Assembly (NCBI RefSeq): GCF_011602365.1
Contig: NZ_JAAONZ010000010.1
Span: 1-64,000 of the forward strand
Reading direction: 5' to 3'
DNA from: Pseudomaricurvus hydrocarbonicus
Lineage (GTDB): Bacteria > Pseudomonadota > Gammaproteobacteria > Pseudomonadales > Cellvibrionaceae
Length of the DNA stretch: 64,000 nt
Made by a program: the position numbers and the translations under genes. This document shows, piece after piece, positions 54,181 through 64,000 of the stretch. The notes beneath the pieces are model-generated. The model ran no database searches and had not been told where the DNA came from. It saw nothing but the letters and a program-made list of their open reading frames with translations. Within the stretch, counting starts at the first letter, position 1. Each line of letters opens with the position of its first letter.

Positions 54181-55803
54181 TTAGCGTGGGTTCAAAGTAA
54201 CCAACTCTTTGAGTCGACACAAGCTTTCAGGGTCAGACGAACGGAGGGCGGCCTCCCCCGGTTTGCCTGAGTCATGATTTTTTTCAACACCGTGTCGATG
54301 ACATGCGCGGTGCATCGCGGAAACGCCGGACAATAATGCCGCTTGCTGCTGCGCGGTCAGCGGCTCTTGCGCAGCCGCGCGACGGTAGACCTCGGCCCAG
54401 TGCGTCTCAAAGTCAGGCGGCCTATGCCGCGCAACCACCGCCAGTGGCAGCTTTTTTTGCCAGCCATAATAGCAACGGACGATGTCGTCGTGGTGCCCCC
54501 TGCGAATGGCGCGTCGCAAACGCCGATAATGGGCAGGCTCCGACTGACACCGCTGCCGCCACCAGCGCAACAGGAGGTTGTCAGGGTCTGCTGCGGTGTG
54601 GCCGCGAGCCGAAGAGCGCGATCGCTGAAAGCGGACATACCCCAATGCCAGTAACATCAAGGCGATCAACAGCAGGGCGAGCAGCCCCCCAAAGTACTTA
54701 GTTGCCGACGATGATTTTCCTGCCGCCAGCACCCGGTTGTCTGGCACACCATCGGCTCCGCCCGCGGTCGCCGCTGACACCGTCACGGTGCTGGCGGGAG
54801 CGGTGGCCAACTGCCAGGCACGGCCATCCCACCAGGGTAATGATATCGCCGGCAGCGTCACTTCTCCCGCCTGCTGCAGGGTGTACATTCGTGTCTCCCG
54901 ACGCGATCCCGTGAAGGCTCCCCGAGCGTTATCGTCATCCACGGTGGCATTCAGGCTCTGCTGTTTGACGCCGTCAACCTCGGGCCAGGTTAACAGCGGA
55001 ATCAACATTCCCAGGGTGGATTCCGCCCACACCACAATTTGCCGCTGCACCACATCGCCCACTTGCAGGCTGTCCAGCGACGCGGTAAAACGCTGCTCCA
55101 TCCTCACGGATTCTGCCACTAACGACACCGGGGCGGCTGAGCCTTCGGCGGGCCCAACCGGTAAATTTTCAACCAGCAGCAACATGGGTTTTGATCTTAA
55201 TTGCAGCGATGTCGACTGCTGATGTTCATCCATGGTTTTGGTTGCGACCTTAAGCGCGGGGATCACAAATTGCCCTGCGCGCTTGGGGAATATGGCGAAC
55301 TCCCGCCGCAAACCGGCGTAAGTAATTCCGTCGATGCGCTCACTAATGTTGTTGACAAAATGTGACTTGGTGACCGCTATCGCATCCGCCATGGTCAAAT
55401 GTTCAAAGCGGGGCGATTGGGTAAACCAGGTGGGCGTTAACACTTCAATCACCAGCGTCACCCGCTCGCCCACAACGGGCAGCGAGTCACGGGCTGGCGT
55501 CTTTTTCTTCGACGCCACGCCCTCAATGCCAACCGGGTTGATCAACTGGCCGTGACGATCGAGCAGTTGGGTTCTGATCAGAACCTTGGGCGCAGTCGAC
55601 CGTTGGGCTTGCGGAGTCTGTTGCGGCTCCTGAAGAGCAGATTGCCGCTGAGGGCTGACGGTTTGCTGAGAGTTGCCCGCCTGTTGCGAAGACCATGAGG
55701 GGACAGTTTGAGCCCGTACTGGCGCGACGGCTACCAGCAGTGCGCTCACCCCACACACGAGCAGAACGGCCCCCAACCGGCTTCGATTCCCCAACCTGAA
55801 CAT
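54181..55803 (-). CDS. batD: BatD-like protein (oxygen tolerance)
   Basis: The 540-residue protein has a signal peptide (LGAVLLVCGVSALLVAVAPVRA), a long periplasmic beta-rich region and a C-terminal membrane helix (YFGGLLALLLIALMLLALGYV) followed by a basic tail. This is the topology of BatD. The ATG overlaps the batC stop in TGATG, so coupling is likely. BatA-E proteins of Bacteroides affect aerotolerance, and in proteobacteria their role is open. The periplasmic part contains Gln- and Ser-rich low-complexity sequence. Confidence 0.82.
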   Translation of the reverse strand: MFRLGNRSRLGAVLLVCGVSALLVAVAPVRAQTVPSWSSQQAGNSQQTVSPQRQSALQEPQQTPQAQRSTAPKVLIRTQLLDRHGQLINPVGIEGVASKKKTPARDSLPVVGERVTLVIEVLTPTWFTQSPRFEHLTMADAIAVTKSHFVNNISERIDGITYAGLRREFAIFPKRAGQFVIPALKVATKTMDEHQQSTSLQLRSKPMLLLVENLPVGPAEGSAAPVSLVAESVRMEQRFTASLDSLQVGDVVQRQIVVWAESTLGMLIPLLTWPEVDGVKQQSLNATVDDDNARGAFTGSRRETRMYTLQQAGEVTLPAISLPWWDGRAWQLATAPASTVTVSAATAGGADGVPDNRVLAAGKSSSATKYFGGLLALLLIALMLLALGYVRFQRSRSSARGHTAADPDNLLLRWWRQRCQSEPAHYRRLRRAIRRGHHDDIVRCYYGWQKKLPLAVVARHRPPDFETHWAEVYRRAAAQEPLTAQQQAALLSGVSAMHRACHRHGVEKNHDSGKPGEAALRSSDPESLCRLKELVTLNPR

Positions 55804-56567
55804 CAAGGCGGCTCCGCTTGCGTTGCTGCCGGTTCTGCTTGCGTCGCTGCCGGTTCCGCATTGCGGGCGGGATCCACGCTGACCTGATAGCGAAATTTCA
55901 ACCGTAAAAAATCCACGGGACGGGTTTGCAGCTGCCGCATCCACAGAGCCTGAATTTCTTTCGCGCTCATTGGTTCGCCCTGACTTTCGCTCGCCTCCTG
56001 ATCGCGGGCTTCGTCCTTATCCAGATCGAACACAATCTCGTCGGCGTCCAGTCTTACCTCGCCTTGTTGATGAGGCGCCTTTTTCGGTTGTTTGCCCAAC
56101 ACCTGAACCAACGACAGGTTTTCCTCCGCGGCCAGCCAACCCGGTTGCAACTGCAGGGCCAGTTGATAGTAATCCGCAGCCAATGGGTAGTCTTCCTGCT
56201 GGGCCAGGCTATTGGCTTGATTAAACAACAACTGAGCGCCACGCTGGCGCTGCCGGGCCGGATTTTGCCAGTCTGCTTGCGACCAGGCAGAGCGGGACCA
56301 GCGCTGCTGTGCCGCGTCAAACTGTTGCGCCGCGTACAGTGACATCGCCACCCAGTCCGGGCTGTGATACACCTGAGCGGCTTTCAGGTATTCCCCCCGC
56401 TGAAAATACCACTCGCCTTGCTGATCGCGACTCATCCACAGATCCTGCCAGCGACGGTCCGGCTGGTGCGCCAGCCACCACTGCCACAAGACCAACCCCA
56501 GCAGCGTGAGCCCCAGTATCAACCACCACAGTTTGGCCAGGGTATGGCGCCCGGCGCGATGCTCCAT
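55803..56567 (-). CDS. batC: TPR protein of the Bat operon (BatC-like)
   Basis: The 254-residue protein has one N-terminal membrane helix (LWWLILGLTLLGLVLWQWW) and a periplasmic TPR region (GEWYFQRGEYLKAAQVYHS, FNQANSLAQQEDYPLAADYY). An acidic segment (DEIVFDLDKDEARDQEAS) follows, then a repeat tail with EPAATQA twice. The start at 56567 overlaps the batB stop as TGATG. An ATG at 56573 is the alternative. A scaffold role for the neighbouring VWA proteins is inferred. Confidence 0.8.
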   Translation of the reverse strand: MEHRAGRHTLAKLWWLILGLTLLGLVLWQWWLAHQPDRRWQDLWMSRDQQGEWYFQRGEYLKAAQVYHSPDWVAMSLYAAQQFDAAQQRWSRSAWSQADWQNPARQRQRGAQLLFNQANSLAQQEDYPLAADYYQLALQLQPGWLAAEENLSLVQVLGKQPKKAPHQQGEVRLDADEIVFDLDKDEARDQEASESQGEPMSAKEIQALWMRQLQTRPVDFLRLKFRYQVSVDPARNAEPAATQAEPAATQAEPP

Positions 56568-57529
56568 CACCATGGCAACACCATCCCGCGGCGAAACCAC
56601 AGCATCGCCACCAGCAATAACGGCCACAGCAAGTAGTAGCCGTTATCGCGCCATTGCAAACTGTCGTCCGCCTGCAGTTGCTGCTGCCATTGTCGATCCA
56701 TTTTTCCCGACAACGACTGCAAATCACTGTCATCGGCCGTCACTGTCACCCGCTCTATCTCTGCCGCCGCCAATTGATCTGCCACCCCCGGGTCAGGCAC
56801 CAGCAGTAAAGCCATCACCTGCACGGCCGCCTGCTCGGGCTGGCCCCGGTCGGCAAATGGGTTCCAGTCACGTTGCAGAGGAACAAAACCGTCCAGCGAA
56901 TCCGTCACCAGCACCACCGAGCCACCCTGCCCGCGCAACAGCTGGGCTGATTTTTGCAATGCCAGGTCCGGTCGGTTGCCCTCCACCGGCAACACTTCGG
57001 GCTGCAAATCCTGCAAGTAATATTTCAGCACACCGGTGTCTTCCGTCAGCGGCAAAACGCTGTGAGCACTGCCGCGATAGACCACTAACGCGGTGGCCCC
57101 ACCACTGCGGTCGGCCAGCATCTGGTTGATTTTGGTTTTCGCCAAGGTCAGCCGATCAGGCTGTCGGTCCTTGGTCAGCATGCTGTTGCCCAGGTGCAAC
57201 ACAATCACCAGCGGGGATTGATCGTCTACCCAGGGTGGCGCTTCCTGCTGCCAACTGGGGCCGGCCAACGCCAGGGTCCACAGGCACAGCATGATATTGG
57301 CCAACCGCTGAGGCGTCAGCCGCCCTTCCTGTGCCGGCCTTAGCAACAGCGCTTGCAACAACGGTGGATCGATAAAAGACTGCCAGTCGCTGCGGGTGGC
57401 ATGGCGACGCAAAACAACGGCAATCAAAATGCCCGCCGGTAACGCCAGCAACCACCAGGGGCGGAGAAAATGAAACGCCTGCAAAGCCGCCAGCCAAGGG
57501 GCCACCCAGCTACCCACTCCAGCCTCCAT
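56567..57529 (-). CDS. batB: VWA-domain protein (BatB-like) with degenerate MIDAS
   Basis: The 320-residue protein has the BatA/BatB layout: two N-terminal membrane helices (PWWLLALPAGILIAVVL and ANIMLCLWTLALAG), a von Willebrand A domain and a C-terminal helix (YLLWPLLLVAMLWF). Where a MIDAS reads DxSxS it shows HLGNS at 112-116, so the metal-coordinating Asp and first Ser are lost. The fold probably remains. The start overlaps the batA stop as TGATG. Confidence 0.82.
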   Translation of the reverse strand: MEAGVGSWVAPWLAALQAFHFLRPWWLLALPAGILIAVVLRRHATRSDWQSFIDPPLLQALLLRPAQEGRLTPQRLANIMLCLWTLALAGPSWQQEAPPWVDDQSPLVIVLHLGNSMLTKDRQPDRLTLAKTKINQMLADRSGGATALVVYRGSAHSVLPLTEDTGVLKYYLQDLQPEVLPVEGNRPDLALQKSAQLLRGQGGSVVLVTDSLDGFVPLQRDWNPFADRGQPEQAAVQVMALLLVPDPGVADQLAAAEIERVTVTADDSDLQSLSGKMDRQWQQQLQADDSLQWRDNGYYLLWPLLLVAMLWFRRGMVLPW

Positions 57530-58590
57530 CACTGACGCCCCGGCAACGTCGCCGCCCCGGGGACACGACCAGGTTTTACATGCACTCCGGCCAGCCCACA
57601 CTGCACCAGTAATTGCACCACCAGCCCGAGTCCCAACGGCCAGAAAAACAGCTGTCGCTGCGGGCGATAACTGATGCTGTCGTTAAGTTGAGGCTCCAGT
57701 TTTTCCAGTTCATCCATCACCGTTCGCAACTGATCACCGGATTGAGCCTCAAAAAAGACGCCGCCGGTTTGCGCGCTGATGCCTTTCAACGAATCCATGT
57801 CCATCGCCTCTTCACCCACTGCCTGCGGATCTCCCACCGCAATGGTGTGGATCACAATGTCGTTGTCCGCCGCCACTTTGGCGGCGTCCAGTGGCGGCAC
57901 CCGACTGCCGGAATCATTGCCGTCCGTTAACAGTAACAAGACTTTTTGTTTCGGGGTGCGCCCAGTTGAGCGACTGGCTTTAGTGGCATCTGTGTCGCTG
58001 GCGTCACTGCCGCGGAAATGATTCACCCCCAGACCGATGGCGTCACCGAGCATGGTTTTCGGGCCGGCCATGCGGGTTTGAGCCTCGTTCAGTAAATCGA
58101 GAAACAACTGATGATCTTCGGTAAAAGGCACCTGCAAATAGGGCGCATTGCCAAACACAATTAACCCCAGTCGATCGCCGTCACGCTGCGCGACAAAATC
58201 CATCACCACCCGTTTTACACCCGCCAAACGCTGCATCGGTGGCTGACTGCGCAACACAAAATCCTGACTGTCCATGGAGCCGGAGAGATCCACGGCCAGC
58301 ATCAAATCCCGACCCGGGAGCTGCTGGACCTTGGGCTCACCCAGCCACACCGGTTGCGCCAGTGCGGCCACAATCGCCACCCAACTGCACAACACCCCCA
58401 ACTGCTGCCAAACATTGCGTTTTAAAATTAACGCCCCGCGTGCCGGTCGATGTCCGGTCAGGTTGACCAACTGCTGAAACACCGATACCCGCAGCGCCGC
58501 TCTCGGGGTGTGGTAAGCCCCCATCAACCATGTCACCAGCAACGGCAACGGCAGGAACACAAAGGCCCAGGGTTGCTGAAAAACGATCAT
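57529..58590 (-). CDS. batA: VWA-domain protein (BatA-like)
   Basis: The 353-residue protein has two N-terminal membrane helices and a VWA domain with an intact MIDAS, DLSGS at 101-105. The conserved Thr and LLTDGND lie further on, and a membrane helix (FFWPLGLGLVVQLLVQCG) is near the C-terminus. The ATG overlaps the preceding DUF4381 stop by ATGA. It is presumably remodelled by the MoxR ATPase encoded upstream, as proposed for MoxR-VWA pairs. Confidence 0.88.
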   Translation of the reverse strand: MIVFQQPWAFVFLPLPLLVTWLMGAYHTPRAALRVSVFQQLVNLTGHRPARGALILKRNVWQQLGVLCSWVAIVAALAQPVWLGEPKVQQLPGRDLMLAVDLSGSMDSQDFVLRSQPPMQRLAGVKRVVMDFVAQRDGDRLGLIVFGNAPYLQVPFTEDHQLFLDLLNEAQTRMAGPKTMLGDAIGLGVNHFRGSDASDTDATKASRSTGRTPKQKVLLLLTDGNDSGSRVPPLDAAKVAADNDIVIHTIAVGDPQAVGEEAMDMDSLKGISAQTGGVFFEAQSGDQLRTVMDELEKLEPQLNDSISYRPQRQLFFWPLGLGLVVQLLVQCGLAGVHVKPGRVPGAATLPGRQ

Positions 58591-59267
58591 GGCAAGTTCT
58601 CCTTGCCCTGCGGCGGCTGCTCATCGCGATTCTGACCATCGAGTGCCTGCCGAGAATTCCGGCTGACGCGGTGATGCCGAACCCAATCGTCACACCATTG
58701 CAACAGCGCCGCCAGCTCGTCAGTCGGCCAGCTGGCCAGTGTATCTAAAGGCACAAAAGCCAGGCTGCGAAAGCGTTCAGCCAAAGCGGGCTGCGCGCTC
58801 AGCGAGTGCCGGTTACTTCTGCCCTCCCCTCCTGTCAGGTCCAGCCATTGCTGCCATTGATTGGCGGAAAGTCCGCTCACCTGCGTGCGCGGCAGCCCTG
58901 CCAACGCCACCGACTGCAGCGCAACGCGCCTGATCAGGGCCGGCACCTGTTGCAACTCGGCCAGTGCTTGTTGCTGCATTTGCCCTTGCAGCGACTGTCG
59001 ACAGGCACGAATTGCGGCACAGGCTTGCCGGCGATAAGCGTTGTCTTTCCAGTGCCAATAGCGGCGTACACACAACCCCACCCCCAGCCAGGCAACGACA
59101 AACATCAGCCACCACCACCCCGGAGCCGGCCACCCGTGACTCAACGGCGCGGGCAGAAGTACTTCGTGCATATGGGTCAACCAATCGTTACCAAATCCCG
59201 GCGGTGGCTGAAAGCTGTCGTTCACTAAAGCCCGTGCCTTGACTGCAACCACTCCCGCTGCGCTCAC
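58587..59267 (-). CDS. DUF4381 membrane protein of the MoxR/Bat operon
   Basis: The 226-residue protein has one membrane helix (WWWLMFVVAWLGVGLCV) and a cytoplasmic helical region (ACRQSLQGQMQQQALAELQQ, TDELAALLQWCDDWVRHHR) typical of DUF4381. The GTG at 59267 overlaps the DUF58 stop as GTGA, has GGGGGG upstream and was chosen among several GTG codons. The function is unknown. The family is almost confined to such operons. Confidence 0.8.
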   Translation of the reverse strand: MSAAGVVAVKARALVNDSFQPPPGFGNDWLTHMHEVLLPAPLSHGWPAPGWWWLMFVVAWLGVGLCVRRYWHWKDNAYRRQACAAIRACRQSLQGQMQQQALAELQQVPALIRRVALQSVALAGLPRTQVSGLSANQWQQWLDLTGGEGRSNRHSLSAQPALAERFRSLAFVPLDTLASWPTDELAALLQWCDDWVRHHRVSRNSRQALDGQNRDEQPPQGKENLP

Positions 59268-60198
59268 AACCGCCCCCCCATCAAGGCCAGCCACTGGGCC
59301 GCCACTGGCCGGTCAGTACTGATGGATAAAATGGGTATGTGAGGATTGCGTATTAATTGTCGGGCAGTCTCCAGGCGCTCGCGAAACTGTTGTTCAAATT
59401 CTTGTCGTAACTGACTGTCGGCAGTGTCCACCTCCACCTGATACTCGCCGTCACTCACCGCCAACTTGCCGCCTTCCGGCAGGTGTTGTTCCATGGGGTC
59501 ATAGATCCACCCCAAAATCACATCGTTGTGATTTTGCAGTTGCGAAAGCAGGTTTTTGCTGGTGTCATCTGCACCATCCAAATCCGTGATCAGATAAATC
59601 AGTGAATCGTGCCTGGCCAGGTTCAGTAGTCGGGTCAACATTTCGTTCAATTGCCCGGCCCGGCCCTGTTCGACCTCGCGCAACTTTTGATTGTAGTCAC
59701 TCAATCGATGAAACACTTGCAGCAAGTGTGTCTGGCTGCGACGCGGCTTCAATTCCACCATGTCGTCATCGCCAAAAATTAACGCCCCCACACGATCCTG
59801 ATGAAACAGCGTTTGCCAGCCCAACAAGGCCGCCACTTCGGCCGCCGCCACAGACTTCATGGCTCGGCGGGAGCCAAAAAACATCGACAAGCGCTGATCC
59901 ACCACCAACAGCACTGGCCGCTCGCGCTCTTCTGCGTAAATACGCACATGCGGTTTGCGAGTGCGGTTGGTCACCTTCCAATCCATCTGTCGGATATCGT
60001 CACCGACGCGATACTGCCGGAGTTCTTCGAAATTCAATCCGCGACCGCGCACCGATGAACGGTGACGTCCCACCAAAGGATTATTAATGCTGTGAGAATG
60101 GCTGAACGGTAACTTGCGGGCTTCATATTGCAGATTCACCAGGTCAGCGACGGTGACCGTCACACCCGCTGAGTCAGACACCTCTTTGACCGCCGCCA

Positions 60199-60199
<1 letters not shown>
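59264..60199 (-). CDS. DUF58 domain protein
   Basis: The 311-residue cytoplasmic protein has the DUF58 core GRGLNFEELRQYRVGDDIRQ and MDWKVTNRTRKPHVR, then a VWA-like half with LLVVDQRLSMFFGS (degenerate MIDAS) and LITDLDGADD. It is the usual partner of MoxR ATPases. The start overlaps the moxR stop as TGATG. It lacks the membrane helices found in larger DUF58 proteins. Confidence 0.88.
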
Positions 60200-61182
<983 letters not shown>

Positions 61183-61719
61183 TCGGCATCCTGGCAATAT
61201 GATTTATCTGAAATGTAAAGAATAAATACTTTAGCATCGAAACACCCACCCTAACACCGGGTTACTGTGTCCATATCTCTAGCATAGCCCTTAAACCAGG
61301 TTCAGCAGACATCACGGCATCAGACTCCGCAGTGAATCGTCGTAACAGTCAGCAATGGATACGCCGGTATGTGAGACCGTATCGCACGACCCCCTTTACC
61401 GATCACTCATCCTAGGTTAACCGGGCTGGTGGCTGGTGTTCGTGGCGCCAGGTTTGCGGCACCCTGTTGCGCGTATCGTCATTGCCGCCACGCCACATGC
61501 CGGCAATGTCCGTGCATCCCGCCGGCACACCTCTGGTGGATCAATCACTCGCGTCAGGGTAGAGTTCAAGAGAATGGAACGGAGACGTCAGGTACGAAGT
61601 CGTCACCGCGGCCCTCAGAAAAGAAATAACACCTGCCATTTCTGTGAGAGCCGGGATGACATCAAGCACAACCGGTTATCACAATTCGGGTTAGCCTATG
61701 GATGTGAAACACTTCCGGG
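61183..61719. other. Intergenic region between the sulfatase gene and the MoxR operon
   Basis: These 537 bp hold no supported gene. A minus-strand promoter for the MoxR operon is expected in 61183-61320, where the sequence turns AT-rich, but no clear boxes were assigned. The plus-strand short frames at 61430-61720 have no domains. A CCGGGATGAC motif at 61652 resembles the edge of a palindromic repeat without a partner. Confidence 0.35.
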
Positions 61720-63300
61720 CTAGTCGGCCTTTTGCGGTTGATAACGGGTCAACTGCTCCACCACACCGTCGACGGTAAAACTGTTAGGCGCCTGACGCGA
61801 CGGGAACTCCTTGAAGGTTTGTGCAAACTGAACCGCTTTGGCCGAGCCATAGAAGATTCTGCCGGCATTATTTTCCCACCAGGTGTTGTAATTATTGGCA
61901 TCTGTATCCGCACGTTCAAAAGGATCGCGGCGCAGATTGAATATTTTGGGGATGCGCAAACGCACAAACGGCTCACGCCAGACATCAAACTTACGTGCGC
62001 GCTGCTCGGCATACACCACTTTCCAGTCACCACTGCGAACACCGAGGAAGGCGCCATCGTCGCTGAAGTAAAAAAATTCCGTGCGCGGTCCGGTATTTTC
62101 TTCACCTTTCAGGTAAGGCAAAAAGTTATGCCCGTCCAGGTGTACCTTATAATCCCGATTGCCAAACGCGCGCCCTTTTTTGAGTTCACTGACGACCTGG
62201 TCTTCACCCACCGCCGCCATCAGGGTGGGCAGCCAGTCCAAATGCGACATGATGGAATTCGACACCTGCCCCGGAGCAATTTTGCCCGGCCAGCGCACCA
62301 GCGCCGGCACCCGGAAACCGCCCTCCCAGTTGGTGTTCTTTTCACTGCGGAACGGCGTGATCGCGGCATCCGGCCAGGTGTTGTAATGCGGGCCATTGTC
62401 GGTGGAGTAGATGACGATGGTGTTATCTTCGATGCCCAGGTCTTTCAGTTGCTGCAGCATTTCACCCACGTGTTCATCGTGCGTCACCATCACATCGTTG
62501 TAAAAGCCCTGTCCGGATTTACCCAGATTCTTTTCAGCCGGGTGGGTCCAGTAGTGCATGCCGGTGGTGTTCAACCAGACAAAAAACGGTTTCTTCGCCT
62601 TGTGTGCCTTGCTGATAAAATTCTTGGCGCCGGCGACAAACTCTTCATCCACGGTCTCCATGCGCTTGCGAGTCAGCGGACCGGAGTCCTCCACCCGGCC
62701 GTCGGCGTAGCTGTGAATCACACCGCGGGGGTTAAAGGTTTTCTGGAACCAGGCCTCCTGCGGGTAATCCGGCATCTCAGGCATTTCTTCGGCATCCAGG
62801 TGATAGAGGTTGCCAAAAAACTCGTCAAAACCGTGGTTGGTGGGTAGGAATTCATTGCGATCCCCCAGGTGGTTCTTGCCAAATTGCCCGGTGGCGTACC
62901 CCAGGGGTTTGAGCATTTCCGCCAGCGTGGGATCTTCTTTCTGGATACCGGTGTCGGCGCCGGGGGTGCCCACTTTTGTCAAGCCGGTGCGCACCGGGAT
63001 CTGGCCGGTAATGAACGCTGAGCGACCCGCAGTGCAACTTTGTTCGGCGTAATAATCGGTGAACATCATGCCCTCGCGGGCGAGGCTGTCGATATTCGGA
63101 GTTTTATAGCCCATCAATCCATGACTGTAGGCACTGATGTTGGTTTGGCCGATGTCATCGCCAAAGATGACCAGGATATTGGGTTTGTCGGCCGCCAGAG
63201 CGGCTGTTGACACCACACCCAGGCCCACCAAAGCGGTGACCGCCAGGGCACGGCGCGCAGTCAAGGCACGCCGCATTAAAGTTATTGGATTGCACGTCAT
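61720..63300 (-). CDS. Exported arylsulfatase (formylglycine type)
   Basis: The 526-residue protein has a signal peptide (LAVTALVGLGVVSTAALAA) and the type I sulfatase fold. Metal Asp are in VIFGDDIGQTN, the formylglycine motif CTAGR has Cys89, GKNHLGD follows, and STDNGPHYNTWPDAA lies in the second half. A CxAxR motif is used instead of CxPxR. It probably removes sulfate from organic esters or sulfated polysaccharides in the periplasm. It needs a maturation enzyme, which is not in this window. It is divergent from a LysR gene. Confidence 0.92.
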   Translation of the reverse strand: MTCNPITLMRRALTARRALAVTALVGLGVVSTAALAADKPNILVIFGDDIGQTNISAYSHGLMGYKTPNIDSLAREGMMFTDYYAEQSCTAGRSAFITGQIPVRTGLTKVGTPGADTGIQKEDPTLAEMLKPLGYATGQFGKNHLGDRNEFLPTNHGFDEFFGNLYHLDAEEMPEMPDYPQEAWFQKTFNPRGVIHSYADGRVEDSGPLTRKRMETVDEEFVAGAKNFISKAHKAKKPFFVWLNTTGMHYWTHPAEKNLGKSGQGFYNDVMVTHDEHVGEMLQQLKDLGIEDNTIVIYSTDNGPHYNTWPDAAITPFRSEKNTNWEGGFRVPALVRWPGKIAPGQVSNSIMSHLDWLPTLMAAVGEDQVVSELKKGRAFGNRDYKVHLDGHNFLPYLKGEENTGPRTEFFYFSDDGAFLGVRSGDWKVVYAEQRARKFDVWREPFVRLRIPKIFNLRRDPFERADTDANNYNTWWENNAGRIFYGSAKAVQFAQTFKEFPSRQAPNSFTVDGVVEQLTRYQPQKAD

Positions 63301-63622
63301 CTCTCTGACCTCATAGTGTTATCGGTTATGTCGTTATGAGTTCTGTCGCTATGGATTCGGTGGGGCAGACAACGGATCCTTTACATCACATCCACCCACA
63401 AAGCCTCTGTCCCTGCCAGGCTGACTCACTCCAGCTTCAACGAGTGTAGTCAAATTGACGGCCTCAGGTTCTTTCCAACTGCGACGGCCTCTCGGGCCTG
63501 ACAACTCATGGCCTTCTGCCAGCCACACATGACTTTATCCTGACCACAAGTTATATACCTAATGACATTTTTGGCATAAAGTTCATAACCAAACCAATAT
63601 AACACGACAGCGACCCGGACTC
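63301..63622. promoter_or_regulatory. Divergent control region between the sulfatase and LysR genes
   Basis: These 322 bp should hold both promoters. The AT-rich segment 63550-63605 includes TTATATACCTAATGACATTT and AATATAAC, the most promoter-like stretch for the plus-strand gene. LysR proteins usually bind T-N11-A sites in such gaps, but none could be assigned with confidence. No gene is seen. Confidence 0.4.
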
Positions 63623-64000
63623 ATGCCTGCCTCACCCCTAACCCGCCTGGACTTCAAATTGCTGTACGCCCTGCAAGTCTTGATTGAAGAGAGGAGCGTC
63701 ACGCGTGCCGCCGAGCGCCTCCACGTGTCTCAACCGGCCATGAGTAAAACGCTGGTCAGATTAAAAACATTGTTCGGCGACCCGCTGTTTACCCGCACCG
63801 CCTACGGCTTGATTCCCACCCCCAAAACCGAAGAGCTGGCACTGCGTTTGCCCGCCCTGCTGGGCGAATTACAAGGGCTGGTCGAGGGGCATGAATTTCA
63901 CCCCGGGGAGTATCGCGGTCGCTTCTGTCTCGGCCTGCCCCAATGGGTTTCAGAAATGAACCTGCCGCAAATCATCAAAAAAGTGTGTGCTCAGGCACCC
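63623..64000 (+). CDS. LysR-family transcriptional regulator (N-terminal part)
   Basis: The ATG at 63623 opens a frame that runs to the end of the window (126 residues). It has a full winged helix-turn-helix, from LDFKLLYALQVLIEERSVTR through AAERLHVSQPAMSKTL and LFGDPLFTR, and the start of the effector domain at about residue 90. Divergence from the sulfatase suggests it regulates that gene. The C-terminus is outside the window. Confidence 0.92.
   Translation, partial: MPASPLTRLDFKLLYALQVLIEERSVTRAAERLHVSQPAMSKTLVRLKTLFGDPLFTRTAYGLIPTPKTEELALRLPALLGELQGLVEGHEFHPGEYRGRFCLGLPQWVSEMNLPQIIKKVCAQAP

Overview
The window looks like chromosomal DNA of a free-living, probably marine gammaproteobacterium close to the Pseudomonas/Cellvibrio branch. 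The argument is gene order. rpe-gph-trpE-trpG-trpD-trpC, lptD-surA-pdxA-rsmA-apaG-apaH with divergent amgK-murU, and dksA-gluQRS-cbrX-cbrA-cbrB-[crcZ]-pcnB-folK-panB are the arrangements known from Pseudomonas and its relatives. nudF-yqiB-cpdA-yqiA-parE is a general gammaproteobacterial block. The base composition is moderately GC-rich and genes are tightly packed. No tRNA, rRNA, CRISPR array, prophage or intact insertion sequence was seen. The only transposase trace is an ISL3-like C-terminus at the left edge.

Layout. 0.2-6.2 kb: rpe-gph-trpEGDC on the minus strand. 6.4-8.3 kb: murU and amgK (cell-wall sugar recycling). 8.5-16 kb: outer-membrane biogenesis and housekeeping (lptD, surA, pdxA, rsmA, apaG, apaH). 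16.4-21.5 kb: a secreted trypsin-like protease, a membrane pyrophosphatase divergent from soluble pyrophosphatase, and a repeat-bearing hypothetical. 21.7-28.1 kb: two tandem paralogous small proteins, cysE, an M15 peptidase, a stand-alone TfoX C-terminal domain, a probable Fur-controlled small RNA, htpX, a Rieske protein, sfsA and dksA. 28.2-38.7 kb: the carbon-catabolite-control locus gluQRS-cbrX-cbrA-cbrB-crcZ-pcnB-folK-dNK-panB. 38.9-46 kb: mixed accessory genes (outer-membrane barrel, DUF3597, DJ-1/PfpI, esterase, EamA exporter, potassium channel, GGDEF). 46-51.6 kb: parE, yqiA, cpdA, yqiB, nudF. 51.7-61.2 kb: a MoxR-DUF58-DUF4381-BatA-BatB-BatC-BatD operon with a multiheme cytochrome/TPR protein after it. 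61.7-64 kb: a sulfatase divergent from a truncated LysR regulator.

How the genes work together. The most informative segment is 29.4-34.9 kb. CbrA is a sensor kinase with an SLC5-like transporter domain and CbrB is a sigma54 activator with a GAFTGA loop. In Pseudomonas they switch on the small RNA CrcZ, which sequesters Hfq/Crc. Here the cbrB-pcnB gap holds, in order, four GTAAC-type half-sites, a near-consensus -24/-12 promoter, a roughly 210-nt stretch made almost only of AAN triplets, and a Rho-independent terminator. That is a CrcZ-type decoy RNA in which the Hfq-binding tract looks much longer than the scattered motifs known in Pseudomonas. A second strong RNA candidate lies at about 24.78-24.88 kb: a consensus sigma70 promoter overlapped by a Fur-like operator, about 100 nt without an ORF, and a strong terminator, an architecture like PrrF/RyhB.

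The rest is mostly ordinary housekeeping. Short tandem duplications recur next to stop codons (htpX, the OMP gene, and an echo at rsmA), and one interspersed 34-40 bp repeat family occurs three times. Start codons were moved inward from the longest reading frame wherever a Shine-Dalgarno sequence, a TGATG/ATGA coupling or family length supported it.
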